Assembly: GCA_964473525.1 (NCBI GenBank)
Contig: CAYYPK010000046.1
Location: forward strand, 1 to 49,736
Length of the DNA stretch: 49,736 nucleotides
DNA from: GCA-2687025 sp964473525
GTDB lineage: Bacteria; Poribacteria; WGA-4E; GCA-2687025
Direction: 5' to 3'
This document shows positions 16,944 through 25,757 of the stretch, piece after piece. The translations under genes were made by a program, and so were the position numbers. Each line of letters begins with the position of its first letter. Position 1 is the stretch's first letter. The notes below the pieces were generated by a model, which saw only the letters and a list, made by a program, of their open reading frames with translations, did not search any database and was not told the DNA's origin.

Positions 16944-17953
16944 ACGACCTGGATCATGCCGGACTTTGCGGGGTCGTAGCCGTCTGGGAACCGGGTCGAA
17001 GAGTTGTACCGCGTCAGCTTCGTGACCGTGCGCGCGAGATCAGCCTCCGTCAGTTCGGCCCATCTCAGGTCGGCGTCGGTGAGGTCGGCCCATCGGAAGT
17101 CGGCGCGGCTGACGTTCGCTTCGGACAGGTTCGCGCCAGTCAGGTGCGCCTCGGTGAACGTCGCGCGGATCAGGAACGCCCCCTCGAGACTCAGCCTGTT
17201 TCCGCGGATCTCGGTGAAGTTGCCGCGCATGGCGATGGCTCTCGCCAGGCTGGCTTCGGTGAGGTCGGCGCCCGTGAAGTTCGCCTCGGCCAGGTCGGCC
17301 CGCTGTAGCGTGGCGCGGTTGAGCTTCGCGTTCATGAAGTTCGCGCCGCCCAGGTGGGTCTTGATGAGGTTCGCGCCCTGTAGATTAGTGCCTTGCAGGT
17401 CCGCGCCGCTGAGGGTAACGCCCTGGAGCGTTGCCCCGCTGAGGTCCACGTCGGGCAGTTGCGCGCGGCTAAGGTCGGCCTCGGTGAGGTTGGCGCGGAA
17501 GAGATTCGCTTCGGCGAACGTCCCGCCGCTCAGGTTCGCCCACCGGAAGTCGGTCATCCTTAGGTCGGCGCCTGTCAGGCTCGACCCCACAAGCGTGGCT
17601 CGGAGCAGGTTCGACTCGCGCAGGTCGATCCACCGCAAGTCACAGCCGTTCAGGTCGGCCCCGGCGATGTCTGCTTCGCTCACGTTCGCCCATCGCAGGT
17701 CCGCGCCGCCGAGCTTGGCCCCGCTTAGGTTGCAGCCGCGTAGGTCGGCCCAGCGTAGGTCGGCGCCCACCATCGTCGTCTCGGCGAGGTCCGCCCATCT
17801 CAACTTCGCCCAACGTAGGTCCGCGCCGTTAAGGTTGGACCCGGCCAGGTCGCAGTTCTGCATGTCGGCTTCGAACAGGTCCGCGCCGCGCAGGTAGGCC
17901 TTGTGGAGCTGAGCTCCAGGTTCGATGCGGATGCCGCGTACACGGCGGGCCAT
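16940..17953 (-). CDS. Pentapeptide-repeat protein
   Basis: A 337-residue protein made almost wholly of A(D/N)LXX quintets from about residue 15 to 310 (for example LRGADLFEAD, LNGADLRWAKLRWADLAE, LTEADLARTV), roughly 58 quintets. These form a right-handed quadrilateral beta helix. It ends in a non-repeat cap with the sequence RYNSSTRFPDGYDPAKSGM, common at the end of such proteins. There is no signal peptide. Known members include gyrase-protecting DNA mimics (Qnr, MfpA) and many of unknown role; this one lacks an obvious reason to be placed among the gyrase protectors. An AAGGA site lies 8 bases before ATG 17953. The stop codon overlaps that of the convergent creatininase gene. Confidence 0.95.
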   Translation of the reverse strand: MARRVRGIRIEPGAQLHKAYLRGADLFEADMQNCDLAGSNLNGADLRWAKLRWADLAETTMVGADLRWADLRGCNLSGAKLGGADLRWANVSEADIAGADLNGCDLRWIDLRESNLLRATLVGSSLTGADLRMTDFRWANLSGGTFAEANLFRANLTEADLSRAQLPDVDLSGATLQGVTLSGADLQGTNLQGANLIKTHLGGANFMNAKLNRATLQRADLAEANFTGADLTEASLARAIAMRGNFTEIRGNRLSLEGAFLIRATFTEAHLTGANLSEANVSRADFRWADLTDADLRWAELTEADLARTVTKLTRYNSSTRFPDGYDPAKSGMIQVV

Positions 17954-17986
17954 GGGCGTGTCCTTGCAGAAGGTGCGTCTGCTGTC

Positions 17987-17992
17987 AGTATA
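17987..17992 (-). promoter_or_regulatory. Possible -10 box before the pentapeptide gene
   Basis: TATACT on the minus strand, 34 bases before the start codon. There is no convincing -35 element at 16-18 bases, so the call is weak. Confidence 0.3.
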
Positions 17993-18090
17993 TCGGAAAA
18001 CGGCGGCGCCGGGGATGAGGACCGCTCTCGGCCGACGTGAGCCACGAACACAAACGCGGCTTCCGGCCGCAAGTTCAGCTTAGCTCCGCG

Positions 18091-19662
18091 CTACGGATCC
18101 AGGACGATCCTACGCCGCAAGGACGCGCGGAACTCCAGATTGCGGGCCGTCGCGCCGGCCTGATGCTGGTGGTTGCGGACGCCGCTCGCCGACACCGAGG
18201 CAAGGGCAAGCCAGTGGCCGGCGAGTCGACGCCACCCACTCAGCGTCGCCGTGCGCGTCCTGGTCGCGGCGCCGGCAAGAAACGCGGTGTTGTCTTCGCC
18301 TCTGTAGCGGTCGTCCACGCCAGAGTCGCCTCGTCGGGTCTGCGCGACGCGCAGGGCGACTCGGGCCGATGGCGCCATCCACCAGGCAGCTTCCGCCACC
18401 AACGTGTCGCTGTCGTTCCCAAGCGCGTGCCCAAGCGACCCGCCGAAGTGAGTGTACTGGTTCTCCTGGCGCAGGTGCGTGTACGTGTAGCGGCCAACGC
18501 GGGTGTATTCGACGCGCGCCTCGCCGCGATCCCACAGCCCGGCGCGATGGGCGCCGACGGTCCACGCCAGGGCATTCGGGTCGTCGGACTCCGGGTCGTA
18601 CGCGAAGTCGTCGACGAGGCCCTCGGCGTAGACGGACCAGCCCGGCGACGGCGTCCATCGCACGTCCGCGCCGATCATCGCGTTGTCGTCGAGCCGAGTC
18701 GCGTTGCCTTCTGACGTCGCGTTGAACTGGCTCGCGTAGAACGGCAACACCGGGTTGAGGTAATACGGCTCGACCTGCCGCACGTCGCCGCCGTACAGCA
18801 CAGTGTCCATCACCGCCACCTCGAGACTGTCGGAGACCTGCCAATGTAGCCGGTGGGCGGAGAAGTACCTGCGGGCGAGGTACCGCACGTCGCCTTCGTC
18901 GTGCCACATTCGACTGAGCGTGGCGAACACGGCCGTGCCGAGCACCGGCCCGAATTGCCCACCGACCGACACGCCGTCAAGCGCGGGAGACGCGTCCGAG
19001 AGTGTGAGGGCGCCGCTCCGCGCCGGACCCCAGCGAAACGCCTGCCGCCCCAACGTGACGTCGATGCCCGCCACCGGTACACGGGCGTATGCGTGTGTGA
19101 AGTCGGCGACGTACCCGCCCGACGGCAGCAGGTCGACGGGGTTCCACACACGCGTACGGAACTGCGCGGTTCTCCCACCCGTGACGGGATCGTCTGCCGC
19201 CGTCCGCGGTCGAATCGAGAACGCCTGATACAGCGTCACACCCTCCGGCCGGCGGTACCGGAGCGCGGCGCGGGCGTTCGGCAGTACGCGCGGACTGTGA
19301 TCTGGGCTCAACCCAGCGTCCACCCAGAGCTTCGCGCCGAATCCCCGCGCGTGGTAGAGCGACTCCCACATGGGGCGCGAGAGCTGCGCTGTTAGGCCGT
19401 CTCGGTGGACCGTCGCGCGCCGCAGCATACGTTCGATGGCGTCGTAGCGGTGCGGGCGCGTGGACGCGTAGGGCTCGAAGACCGTGCCCCGGGCGAGCAG
19501 GAAGTCCATCGAGTCGCGCCACGTGGCGTCCAGTACGTACTCTGGCGCGGCGCTGGATGCGGCGTCGGCGGGCGACGCCACGGTCACGATGAACGCAACA
19601 ACGCCACAGAGAATCGCACGCGCGCACGCCAGCGGGATATGTCTCGGTTCGCAGTTTGCCAT
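18091..19662 (-). CDS. Wzi-like capsule-assembly outer-membrane protein
   Basis: Probable 523-residue beta-barrel of the Wzi capsule-assembly family, which helps hold capsular polysaccharide at the outer membrane. The N-terminus carries a signal peptide (about 1-34, ending SPADAAS). The segment about 265-320 gives the family match: RYFSAHRLHWQVSDSLEVAV, then VEPYYLNPVLPFYASQ. Upstream, GIDVTLGRQAFRWGPARSG is also typical. The C-terminal half has the alternating Tyr/Trp/Arg pattern of barrel strands. No Shine-Dalgarno site precedes ATG 19662; a TATCGT ten bases upstream hints at a very short leader. No capsule synthesis genes are in the window, so its polysaccharide partner is unknown. The assignment rests on motif memory. 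Confidence 0.8.
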   Translation of the reverse strand: MANCEPRHIPLACARAILCGVVAFIVTVASPADAASSAAPEYVLDATWRDSMDFLLARGTVFEPYASTRPHRYDAIERMLRRATVHRDGLTAQLSRPMWESLYHARGFGAKLWVDAGLSPDHSPRVLPNARAALRYRRPEGVTLYQAFSIRPRTAADDPVTGGRTAQFRTRVWNPVDLLPSGGYVADFTHAYARVPVAGIDVTLGRQAFRWGPARSGALTLSDASPALDGVSVGGQFGPVLGTAVFATLSRMWHDEGDVRYLARRYFSAHRLHWQVSDSLEVAVMDTVLYGGDVRQVEPYYLNPVLPFYASQFNATSEGNATRLDDNAMIGADVRWTPSPGWSVYAEGLVDDFAYDPESDDPNALAWTVGAHRAGLWDRGEARVEYTRVGRYTYTHLRQENQYTHFGGSLGHALGNDSDTLVAEAAWWMAPSARVALRVAQTRRGDSGVDDRYRGEDNTAFLAGAATRTRTATLSGWRRLAGHWLALASVSASGVRNHQHQAGATARNLEFRASLRRRIVLDP

Positions 19663-19709
19663 GTGCGGGAAGACGATACTGCATGCCCGCGCTGCCGGGG
19701 AAGCCGCCC

Positions 19710-19738
19710 TTGACGCGGCGTCTCGGCCTCGCCATACT
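19710..19738 (+). promoter_or_regulatory. Promoter of the zinc ATPase-ArsR operon
   Basis: TTGACG (19710-19715), a 17-base spacer and CATACT (19733-19738), predicting transcription from about 19745, exactly where the operator palindrome begins. A second, weaker match, TTGAAC-17-TATATG (19744-19772), overlaps the operator and would give a nearly leaderless message. Confidence 0.55.
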
Positions 19739-19743
19739 GATAG

Positions 19744-19759
19744 TTGAACGGTTGCTCAA
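19744..19759. promoter_or_regulatory. Candidate ArsR/CzrA-type operator
   Basis: TTGAAC-GGTT-GCTCAA is an imperfect 6-4-6 inverted repeat (one mismatch) covering the predicted transcription start. ArsR-family zinc sensors of the SmtB/CzrA class bind AT-rich repeats of the TGAAC/GTTCA type, and such a sensor is encoded at the end of this operon. Binding is inference. Confidence 0.55.
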
Positions 19760-19781
19760 ATGTGCATATATGGGACGGTCT

Positions 19782-21926
19782 ATGGGCTCCGCGACGACAA
19801 CGACTGCGCGGCTGGAATATGCGATCGGTGGCATGGACTGCCCGGGATGCGCGGCGTCCATCCACAGGGCTGTCAGCGCCTTGCCAGGCGTGCGTGAGAC
19901 CGAAGTCGACTTCCTGTCCGGCGGAATGTCGGTCGCCGTGGATGCCACCCGCGCGGATAGCGGCGACATCGCCGGGACGGTGCGTCGGCTCGGCTTCACG
20001 GTCGGTGTCGCTGGGGGTGTCCCTGGCGCGCCCGAGGGCGACACCCCGCGCGACATCGTCCCCATGGTCGTGCTCGCCGCTGGCGCGACACTGTGGCTGG
20101 CGGGCCTGGGCCTCGGTCTACTCGAGCGCGCGGCGCTCGGAGACGTCCTCCTTGTCGCCTCTCTGGTCGTGTGTGGCGTGCCCCTGCTGCGGTCGGCGGC
20201 AGGCCACATTTCGCGAGCCAACATCACCATCGACGTGCTGATGACGATCGCTGTCGGTGGGGCTATCGCGCTCGGCGAGTGGGCGGAGGCCGCGACGGTG
20301 GTTGTGTTGTTCGCCGTGTCGGAGCTTGTCGAGGGCCGGGCGATCGACAGATCCCGGCGGGCCATCGACCACCTGCTCGCGCTCATCCCAGACGTTGTGA
20401 CGCTGCTCCGCGACGGGCTGCCGGTCCAGGTAGCGGTGTCCGAGGCGCGCGTCGGCGACACGGCCATGGCGCGGCCTGGCGAGCGCATCGCCCTCGACGG
20501 CACGGTCGTGAGCGGCGCGTCGGAAGTGAACGAAGCGGCTATCTCGGGCGAGTCGAAGCTGCTCGTGAAGGAGCCGGGCGACCCCGTGTTTGCCGGGTCG
20601 CTGAACGGCTCGGGCGCTCTCGACTACACGGTTTCGCAGACCGCGGACTCGACCGTGGTCGCCCGCATCCTCGCGCACGTCCGGGAGGCGCAGAGATCGC
20701 GGGCGCCCGTGCAGCGCCTCGTGGACAGGTTCGCGCGCGTCTACACGCCCGGTATGCTCGCCGTAGCGACTCTCACTGCGGCCGTGCCCATCCTCGTGTT
20801 CCGTCAACCGGCGGAGCCGTGGGTGTACCGCGCGCTGGTGCTCCTCGTGGCTGGCTGCCCTTGCGCGTTCGTGCTCGCGACGCCCGTGGCGACCGCTTCC
20901 GCCATGGCTCGGCTCGCTCGCGTCGGAGTGCTCGTGAAGGGCGGGGCGCAGCTCGAGGCGCTCGGGTCGATCCGGGCCGTCGCGCTGGACAAGACAGGCA
21001 CCGTCACCGCGGGGGCGCCGCAGGTGACCGGCATCGAGGCGGCTGACGGCGACGCCGACTCTCTGCTGGCGGCGGCGGCGGCGGTGGAGGCCAGGTCGGA
21101 GCACGTGCTCGCGCGGGCGATCTCGGCGGAGGCGTCGCGTCGTGGCCTCGCGAGTCAGAGGACGGGCGTGTTCGCCGCGTATCCGGGCAGGGGCGCGACG
21201 CTCACGGGCGCGGATGGCAGCGTGGCCGCCGGGTCGACGCGCCTCCTCGATGCTCTCGACATCCCGTACGACTCACACGCCGAGGACATAGGCGCCACCG
21301 AGGCTCGCGGCGAGACCGTCGTCTTGGTTGCCGTCGATGGCGCATTCGCCGGATACATCGCCCTGGACGACGCCGCGCGACCGGAGGCGCGTGACGCCGT
21401 CGAATCGCTATCCGCGGCCCGGGTTCGTGACACCGTGATGCTCACCGGCGACAACCCTGCGGTGGCGGCGCGCGTCTCCCAGGACGTTGGCATCGACACG
21501 GTACATGCGGCTCTCATGCCCGACGACAAGGTGCGGCTCGTACATGACCTGGTCGCCGACCATGGCTCCGCCGCCATGGTCGGTGACGGCATCAACGACG
21601 CGCCCGCGCTCGCGGCCGCCACCGTCGGAGTCGCCATGGGCGCGTCCGGAACGGACGTGGCGATCGACACCGCGGACGTCGCACTCATGGGCGACGACCT
21701 ACGACGGCTACCGGAGGCGATCCAGGTGGCGCGGCGCGCGCGCCGGACCATCGTCGCGAACATCGCCATCGCCGCGGGACTGAAGGCTGCCGTGATGGTC
21801 CTCGTTGCGTTCGGCGCGGCGACGCTGTGGATGGCGGTTGTCGCCGACGTCGGGCTCACGCTCGCCGTAGTGGGCAACAGCCTCCGGCTGCTGCGCGCGC
21901 GGCCGTCGACGGGAGGGGTTTCGTGA
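19782..21926 (+). CDS. P1B-type ATPase, zinc/cadmium/lead exporter type
   Basis: Inner-membrane ATPase that exports Zn, Cd or Pb. The 714 residues contain an N-terminal heavy-metal-binding domain with GMDCPGCAAS (Cys20, Cys23), eight predicted membrane helices and the CPC motif (359-361) in the sixth. Also visible are SGES (255-258), DKTGT with the phosphorylated Asp403, and GDGINDAP (601-608). Lys668 and Asp689 (ADVGLTLAVVGNSLRLL) in the last helices mark the zinc subgroup (ZntA type) rather than the copper subgroup. One oddity: the nucleotide-binding HP motif SEHPLA reads SEHVLA, with Val442 in place of Pro. ATG 19782 is chosen because GGGACGG precedes it. The stop overlaps the GTG of the ArsR gene, so the two are coupled. 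Confidence 0.96.
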   Translation: MGSATTTTARLEYAIGGMDCPGCAASIHRAVSALPGVRETEVDFLSGGMSVAVDATRADSGDIAGTVRRLGFTVGVAGGVPGAPEGDTPRDIVPMVVLAAGATLWLAGLGLGLLERAALGDVLLVASLVVCGVPLLRSAAGHISRANITIDVLMTIAVGGAIALGEWAEAATVVVLFAVSELVEGRAIDRSRRAIDHLLALIPDVVTLLRDGLPVQVAVSEARVGDTAMARPGERIALDGTVVSGASEVNEAAISGESKLLVKEPGDPVFAGSLNGSGALDYTVSQTADSTVVARILAHVREAQRSRAPVQRLVDRFARVYTPGMLAVATLTAAVPILVFRQPAEPWVYRALVLLVAGCPCAFVLATPVATASAMARLARVGVLVKGGAQLEALGSIRAVALDKTGTVTAGAPQVTGIEAADGDADSLLAAAAAVEARSEHVLARAISAEASRRGLASQRTGVFAAYPGRGATLTGADGSVAAGSTRLLDALDIPYDSHAEDIGATEARGETVVLVAVDGAFAGYIALDDAARPEARDAVESLSAARVRDTVMLTGDNPAVAARVSQDVGIDTVHAALMPDDKVRLVHDLVADHGSAAMVGDGINDAPALAAATVGVAMGASGTDVAIDTADVALMGDDLRRLPEAIQVARRARRTIVANIAIAAGLKAAVMVLVAFGAATLWMAVVADVGLTLAVVGNSLRLLRARPSTGGVS

Positions 21927-22243
21927 CGAATACCGCCCACGCCCCTACGCCAGCCGCGGTCACGTTGGCTACTGTGGACGCGATGGCGCAGCTGTTTAAG
22001 GCGCTGGCCGACCCGACGCGGCTGCGCATACTGCACTTCCTGTCGGACGAGGAGAAGGCTGCGGGCGACATCGCTCGCGCCGTCGGATTGAGCGCGTCTG
22101 CGGTGTCGCATCAGCTCTCGTACCTGTACGCATCGCGGATCGTGCGAAGGCGCCGCGAAGGTCGTTCGGTCTACTACGCTCTGGACGACGACCACGTGCG
22201 CGAGCTGTTTGCTCAGGCGCTTGAGCACGCCACACACGCCTGA
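21923..22243 (+). CDS. ArsR-family zinc-sensing repressor (CzrA/SmtB class)
   Basis: Winged-helix repressor of 106 residues that is expected to release DNA when it binds zinc. The fold is ALADPTRLRILHFLSDEEK, then the recognition helix LSASAVSHQLSYL, then the wing RRRREGRSVYYAL. The C-terminal helix holds the complete alpha-5 metal site of CzrA/SmtB: Asp89-x-His91 followed by His102-x2-His105. There is no alpha-3 CVC motif as in ArsR or CadC. The start is GTG 21923 (overlap GTGA with the ATPase stop), with GGGAGGGG just upstream. It most likely represses its own operon through the palindrome at 19744. Confidence 0.95.
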   Translation: MTNTAHAPTPAAVTLATVDAMAQLFKALADPTRLRILHFLSDEEKAAGDIARAVGLSASAVSHQLSYLYASRIVRRRREGRSVYYALDDDHVRELFAQALEHATHA

Positions 22244-22281
22244 CGGGCCGGTCCACCGGCCCTCGGGCTGGAGATCCACCC

Positions 22282-23361
22282 ATGGACCTATCGCCTCTCG
22301 ACATGCCCGCCGCCGCGCCGCTCACGCGCGCGCAGATGACCAACGCCATTGAGCGCACGGGTGGGGACATTCCTCGCACGCCGCTCGGGTGGGCGAAGTT
22401 CTTCAACGGCGGCACGTATCAGAAGTACGGGCAGCAGCTGCACGACCTCAACGCGTCCGTAGTTGACGACTACGTCTCGCTGCACTACACCGCTCCAGGC
22501 GACTTGACGGCGCCCGACGGCGCGCCCCGCGACTACCGATGGGCCGTCGAGGACGACAGGGGCGAGCTGCACGCGGAGGGCTTCACATCGCGCCTCGTCG
22601 TGAGCTCGACCGACCTGATCGACGACTTCATCGCCGCCATGCCCGACCCGGACGACGGGTCGTACTTCGCCAACGCCGCCAACGTGGCGGCGGCGAACCC
22701 CAACCGGTACCTCCTGGCGTGGGACTTCTTCTGTCTGTTCGAGCGCGCGTGGTTCCTCTTCGGCATGGAGGAGGTCATGTGCGAGATGCTCGACAACCCG
22801 GAACGCGTCAAACGCCTTCTCCGGGCCTTCACGGACTACCACAAGAAGGTCATCGACGGGTTTGCGGAGGCCGGGGCTGACGGCTACTTCACGTCAGACG
22901 ACCTGGCAGGACAGACCGACCTGCTCTTCTCGCGCGAGGCGCTGCTGGACATGTACCTGCCGTTCTACGAAGAGTTGGCGGCGCACTGTCACGACCGTGG
23001 CATGCACTTCTGGTTCCACACGGACGGAGCCATCGAGTCCATCATGCCGGATCTCGTCGCCATCGGCGTGGACACGCTGCATCCAATGCAGGAGCCGCCG
23101 ATGAGCCTGCCCGACCTCGCCACGACGTATGGCCGCGACATCACGTTCCACGTGGGCATCGACATCCAGTATCTGCTGCCTGGGGGCACGCCCGAGGAGG
23201 TCGTCGCCGGCACGAAGCGGATCATGGACATCTGCGACAGGGAGGAAGGCGGCTGTATGCTGGCCGCGTCGAACGGCATCATGCCCGAAACACCCCTCGA
23301 GAACATCGAAGCGTTCTTCCACACGGCCCTCTCGTACGGCGCCGAGCGTCACGCAGGCTAG
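22282..23361 (+). CDS. UroD/methyltransferase-superfamily protein 1
   Basis: TIM-barrel protein of the uroporphyrinogen decarboxylase/corrinoid methyltransferase superfamily (PF01208), 359 residues. Recognised from FERAWFLFGMEEVMCEML near residues 150-172, from YFTSDDLAGQTDLLFSREALLDMYLPFYEELAAHCHDRGM, and from the C-terminal GGCMLAASNGIMPETPLENIEAFF. True UroD needs an N-terminal Arg-rich porphyrin site, which is absent. The zinc motif HxC of MtaA/MtbA-type methyltransferases appears as FHTDG, so Cys is replaced by Asp, though the distal Cys (GGCML) remains. It starts 38 bases after the arsR gene, but heads a separate cluster of paralogues. Substrate unknown. Confidence 0.9.
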   Translation: MDLSPLDMPAAAPLTRAQMTNAIERTGGDIPRTPLGWAKFFNGGTYQKYGQQLHDLNASVVDDYVSLHYTAPGDLTAPDGAPRDYRWAVEDDRGELHAEGFTSRLVVSSTDLIDDFIAAMPDPDDGSYFANAANVAAANPNRYLLAWDFFCLFERAWFLFGMEEVMCEMLDNPERVKRLLRAFTDYHKKVIDGFAEAGADGYFTSDDLAGQTDLLFSREALLDMYLPFYEELAAHCHDRGMHFWFHTDGAIESIMPDLVAIGVDTLHPMQEPPMSLPDLATTYGRDITFHVGIDIQYLLPGGTPEEVVAGTKRIMDICDREEGGCMLAASNGIMPETPLENIEAFFHTALSYGAERHAG

Positions 23362-23483
23362 CGCGAGCGCGGACACGCCCCCGGGGCTCGCACTCGACAC
23401 GCGCCGGACGCCTGGCTACTAATCGCTCGTGACGGGCCGCGGCAGCGCGCGGGCCCCACGCCGCTTGACATGAGGATCCATCG

Positions 23484-24638
23484 ATGGCGCTACCGCAACC
23501 ACCGTCCCGCCCGGCGCCCGTGCCCGAATCCGCGCCGCCGGGTGTGCGCAAGCTGCGCGACACGTACGCGATCACGCCGGGCGCGCCGCTGGTGCGGCGG
23601 GAATTCGGGTTCTACTGTCTGGAGCGGTGGCGCGAGCAGGGCATGCCCGCCGACGCCAACCACGCGGAGCTGTTCCAATATGACCCCGGCGGCTCGCACG
23701 GCCTGGGTCAGCTCGGGTGGTGCGAAGCAGCGTTCGCGCCGGCGTTCGAGACGAAGATCGTCGAGGATCGCGGCGACCACGAGGTCGAGCAGGACTACGC
23801 GGGCCGACACGTGCTCTACTTCAAGGGACGCCGGAACGGCTTCATGCCGGAGTACATGCGGCATCCCGTGAGGGACCAGCGGTCCTGGGAGGAGGATGTC
23901 CTTTGGCGACTCGACCCCACGTCTGCGGGCCGGTACGCTGATCTCGACGCGCGGATGGATCGGGCAGAGAACGCGGCGCGGCAGGGGTACCTGGTCACTC
24001 AGGGCCTCGTGGGCGGCTACATGTACCTACGTAGCCTCATCGGCCCGGCCGACCTGCCGATGATGTTCTACGACGACCCGGACGTCGTGCACGCGTGCAT
24101 GCGTGCGTGGTTCGAGCTTGCCGACGCGGTCATCGCCAAGCACCAGGAACGCGTGACTCTGGACGAACTGTTCCTCGCCGAGGACATCTGCTACAAGGGC
24201 GGAATGCTCCTGAGCCCGGCGATGATGGCTGAGTTCCTGACCCCCTACTACCATCAACTGATCGACAACGTGCGCGCCCGTCAGCTCGACGCGACCCGCC
24301 ACCTGTACATCCACATCGACACTGATGGCTACGTTGACGATGTCATTCCCATCTACCAGGAACTGGGCATGGACGTCATGAGCCCGTTCGAGGTAGCCGC
24401 CGGGTGCGACGTTCTGCGCACCGCGGCGGAGCACCCAGGCCTCGTCATCTTCGGCGGCATCGACAAGCGTGTCCTTGCCGGGACGACGGAGGACATCGAC
24501 CGCATGGTAGAGCGTATCCTCCCCGCCATGCGGGAGAGAGGTGGGTTCATCCCCACCTGCGACCACGGCGTGCCAGAGGAGGTGCCGTACGAGAACTACC
24601 TCCATTACCGCCGCCGCTGCGTGGAGCTTGGTGGATGA
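23484..24638 (+). CDS. UroD/methyltransferase-superfamily protein 2
   Basis: 384-residue member of the same superfamily, clearly divergent from its neighbours. Visible: LFLAEDICYKGGMLLSPAMMAEFLTPYYHQLI, then HLYIHIDTDGYVDDVIPIYQE, and the ending ERGGFIPTCDHGVPEEVPYENYLHYRR, a form common among superfamily proteins of unknown function. The HxC zinc pair reads DTDG. AGGA lies about nine bases before ATG 23484. The stop codon overlaps the next start (ATGA), so genes 2 and 3 are translationally coupled and may act together. Not a haem-pathway enzyme on this evidence. Confidence 0.88.
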   Translation: MALPQPPSRPAPVPESAPPGVRKLRDTYAITPGAPLVRREFGFYCLERWREQGMPADANHAELFQYDPGGSHGLGQLGWCEAAFAPAFETKIVEDRGDHEVEQDYAGRHVLYFKGRRNGFMPEYMRHPVRDQRSWEEDVLWRLDPTSAGRYADLDARMDRAENAARQGYLVTQGLVGGYMYLRSLIGPADLPMMFYDDPDVVHACMRAWFELADAVIAKHQERVTLDELFLAEDICYKGGMLLSPAMMAEFLTPYYHQLIDNVRARQLDATRHLYIHIDTDGYVDDVIPIYQELGMDVMSPFEVAAGCDVLRTAAEHPGLVIFGGIDKRVLAGTTEDIDRMVERILPAMRERGGFIPTCDHGVPEEVPYENYLHYRRRCVELGG

Positions 24639-25750
24639 GCAAGTCGCGCCCCGCGAACGCGGACGCTCGGTACCTGGCATACATGGGTCTGGCGCCGGAG
24701 CGCATTCCGCACTGGGAGCACTGGTCGAACCCGGACGCGGAGACGTACCTGACGGGCATTGACGCCTACGACCACCCACGCGAATGTCGCCTGCGACTAC
24801 GCGAGCTGTATCCGCAGCTTGGCCTTGGCGTGCCCGCGACGGACGACCCCATCCCGCGGCCACGGCTCGACGGCGACGACCAATCGATGTCGGTTGACGA
24901 GGACGGGCGTCGGCACGTGCGCTGGGGCGCCTCGGAGACCAGCCACTGGGACTGGGGCGAGAAGTTCAGTTCCGCCGAAGAGGTGTTCGCCTTCTCGCCG
25001 TTGGAGCAGGGAGACTTCACGCACATCCCCGTCGTGGAATCGCGCGACTACTCCGACGAGGAGGCCCTGTACCAGGCGTACCGCGCCGGCTATTCGGCCG
25101 ACCTGGGCGATCGCGCTCCCGAGGGATCATCGTCGTCGGTCGGCTTCTACAACACCACGTTCATGTGGCCGTTGCTTACGTTCGGCTGGGAGCTGTTCCT
25201 GGAGACCTGCCTCGATCCCCGCTTCGAGCGCATTATGGACGAATTCGCGGAGATCAACCGCCGCGTCTTCCGGTCGTTCGCCCGACTGCCCGTGAACTTC
25301 GTCGTCTGCCACGACGACATCGTGACCTCGCGCGGCCCCGTCTGCTCGCCGGCCTGGATGCACAAGTACGTCTTCCCCAGGTACGAGGAGTACTGGGGCC
25401 TGCTGAAAGACGCGGGTAAGGACGTCATCTTCATGGCGGACGGGTGCATGGACGCGTATGCCGACGACGTCATGGCGTGCGGCGCGCGCGGCATTATCTC
25501 CGAGCCCTACACCGACTACAAGGAACTGGCGCGTCGCTACGAGAACTGCTTCATCGCCGGGGAGGGCGACAACCGCGTGCTCATGTCGAACGACCCCGCG
25601 CGGATCGACGCGATGGTCGACTCCATGGTCGAAACCGCAGGGATGTCGGGCGGCTACATGATGTGCATCGGCAACCACATCCCGTGGAACGTGCCCGGCG
25701 AAGCCATCAAGCGGTACCTGGACCGGTCAGCGGAGCTGGCCCACCGGTAG
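24635..25750 (+). CDS. UroD/methyltransferase-superfamily protein 3
   Basis: 371-residue superfamily member. ATG 24635 overlaps the preceding stop, which decides the start. Visible: VGFYNTTFMWPLLTFGWELFLETCLDPRFERIMDEF, then HDDIVTSRGPVCSPAWMHKYVFPRYEEYWGLLKDAGKDVIFMADGCMDAYADDV, and the end SGGYMMCIGNHIPWNVPGEAIKRYLD. The zinc HxC position reads ADGC. The N-terminal about 110 residues are unlike the usual family start and contain DPIPRPRLDGDDQSMSVDEDG. Substrate unknown; coupling to protein 2 suggests a joint function. Confidence 0.88.
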   Translation: MSKSRPANADARYLAYMGLAPERIPHWEHWSNPDAETYLTGIDAYDHPRECRLRLRELYPQLGLGVPATDDPIPRPRLDGDDQSMSVDEDGRRHVRWGASETSHWDWGEKFSSAEEVFAFSPLEQGDFTHIPVVESRDYSDEEALYQAYRAGYSADLGDRAPEGSSSSVGFYNTTFMWPLLTFGWELFLETCLDPRFERIMDEFAEINRRVFRSFARLPVNFVVCHDDIVTSRGPVCSPAWMHKYVFPRYEEYWGLLKDAGKDVIFMADGCMDAYADDVMACGARGIISEPYTDYKELARRYENCFIAGEGDNRVLMSNDPARIDAMVDSMVETAGMSGGYMMCIGNHIPWNVPGEAIKRYLDRSAELAHR

Positions 25751-25757
25751 CGACTGC

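Noticed and set aside
17004..17897. 297-codon plus-strand repetitive frame (SARSASVSSAH-like)
   Set aside because: It is the complement of the pentapeptide repeats; the periodicity comes from the real gene on the minus strand.
19744..19772. TTGAAC-17-TATATG as the main ATPase promoter
   Set aside because: It would leave almost no leader, whereas the upstream TTGACG-17-CATACT places the start on the operator and leaves room for the ribosome site.
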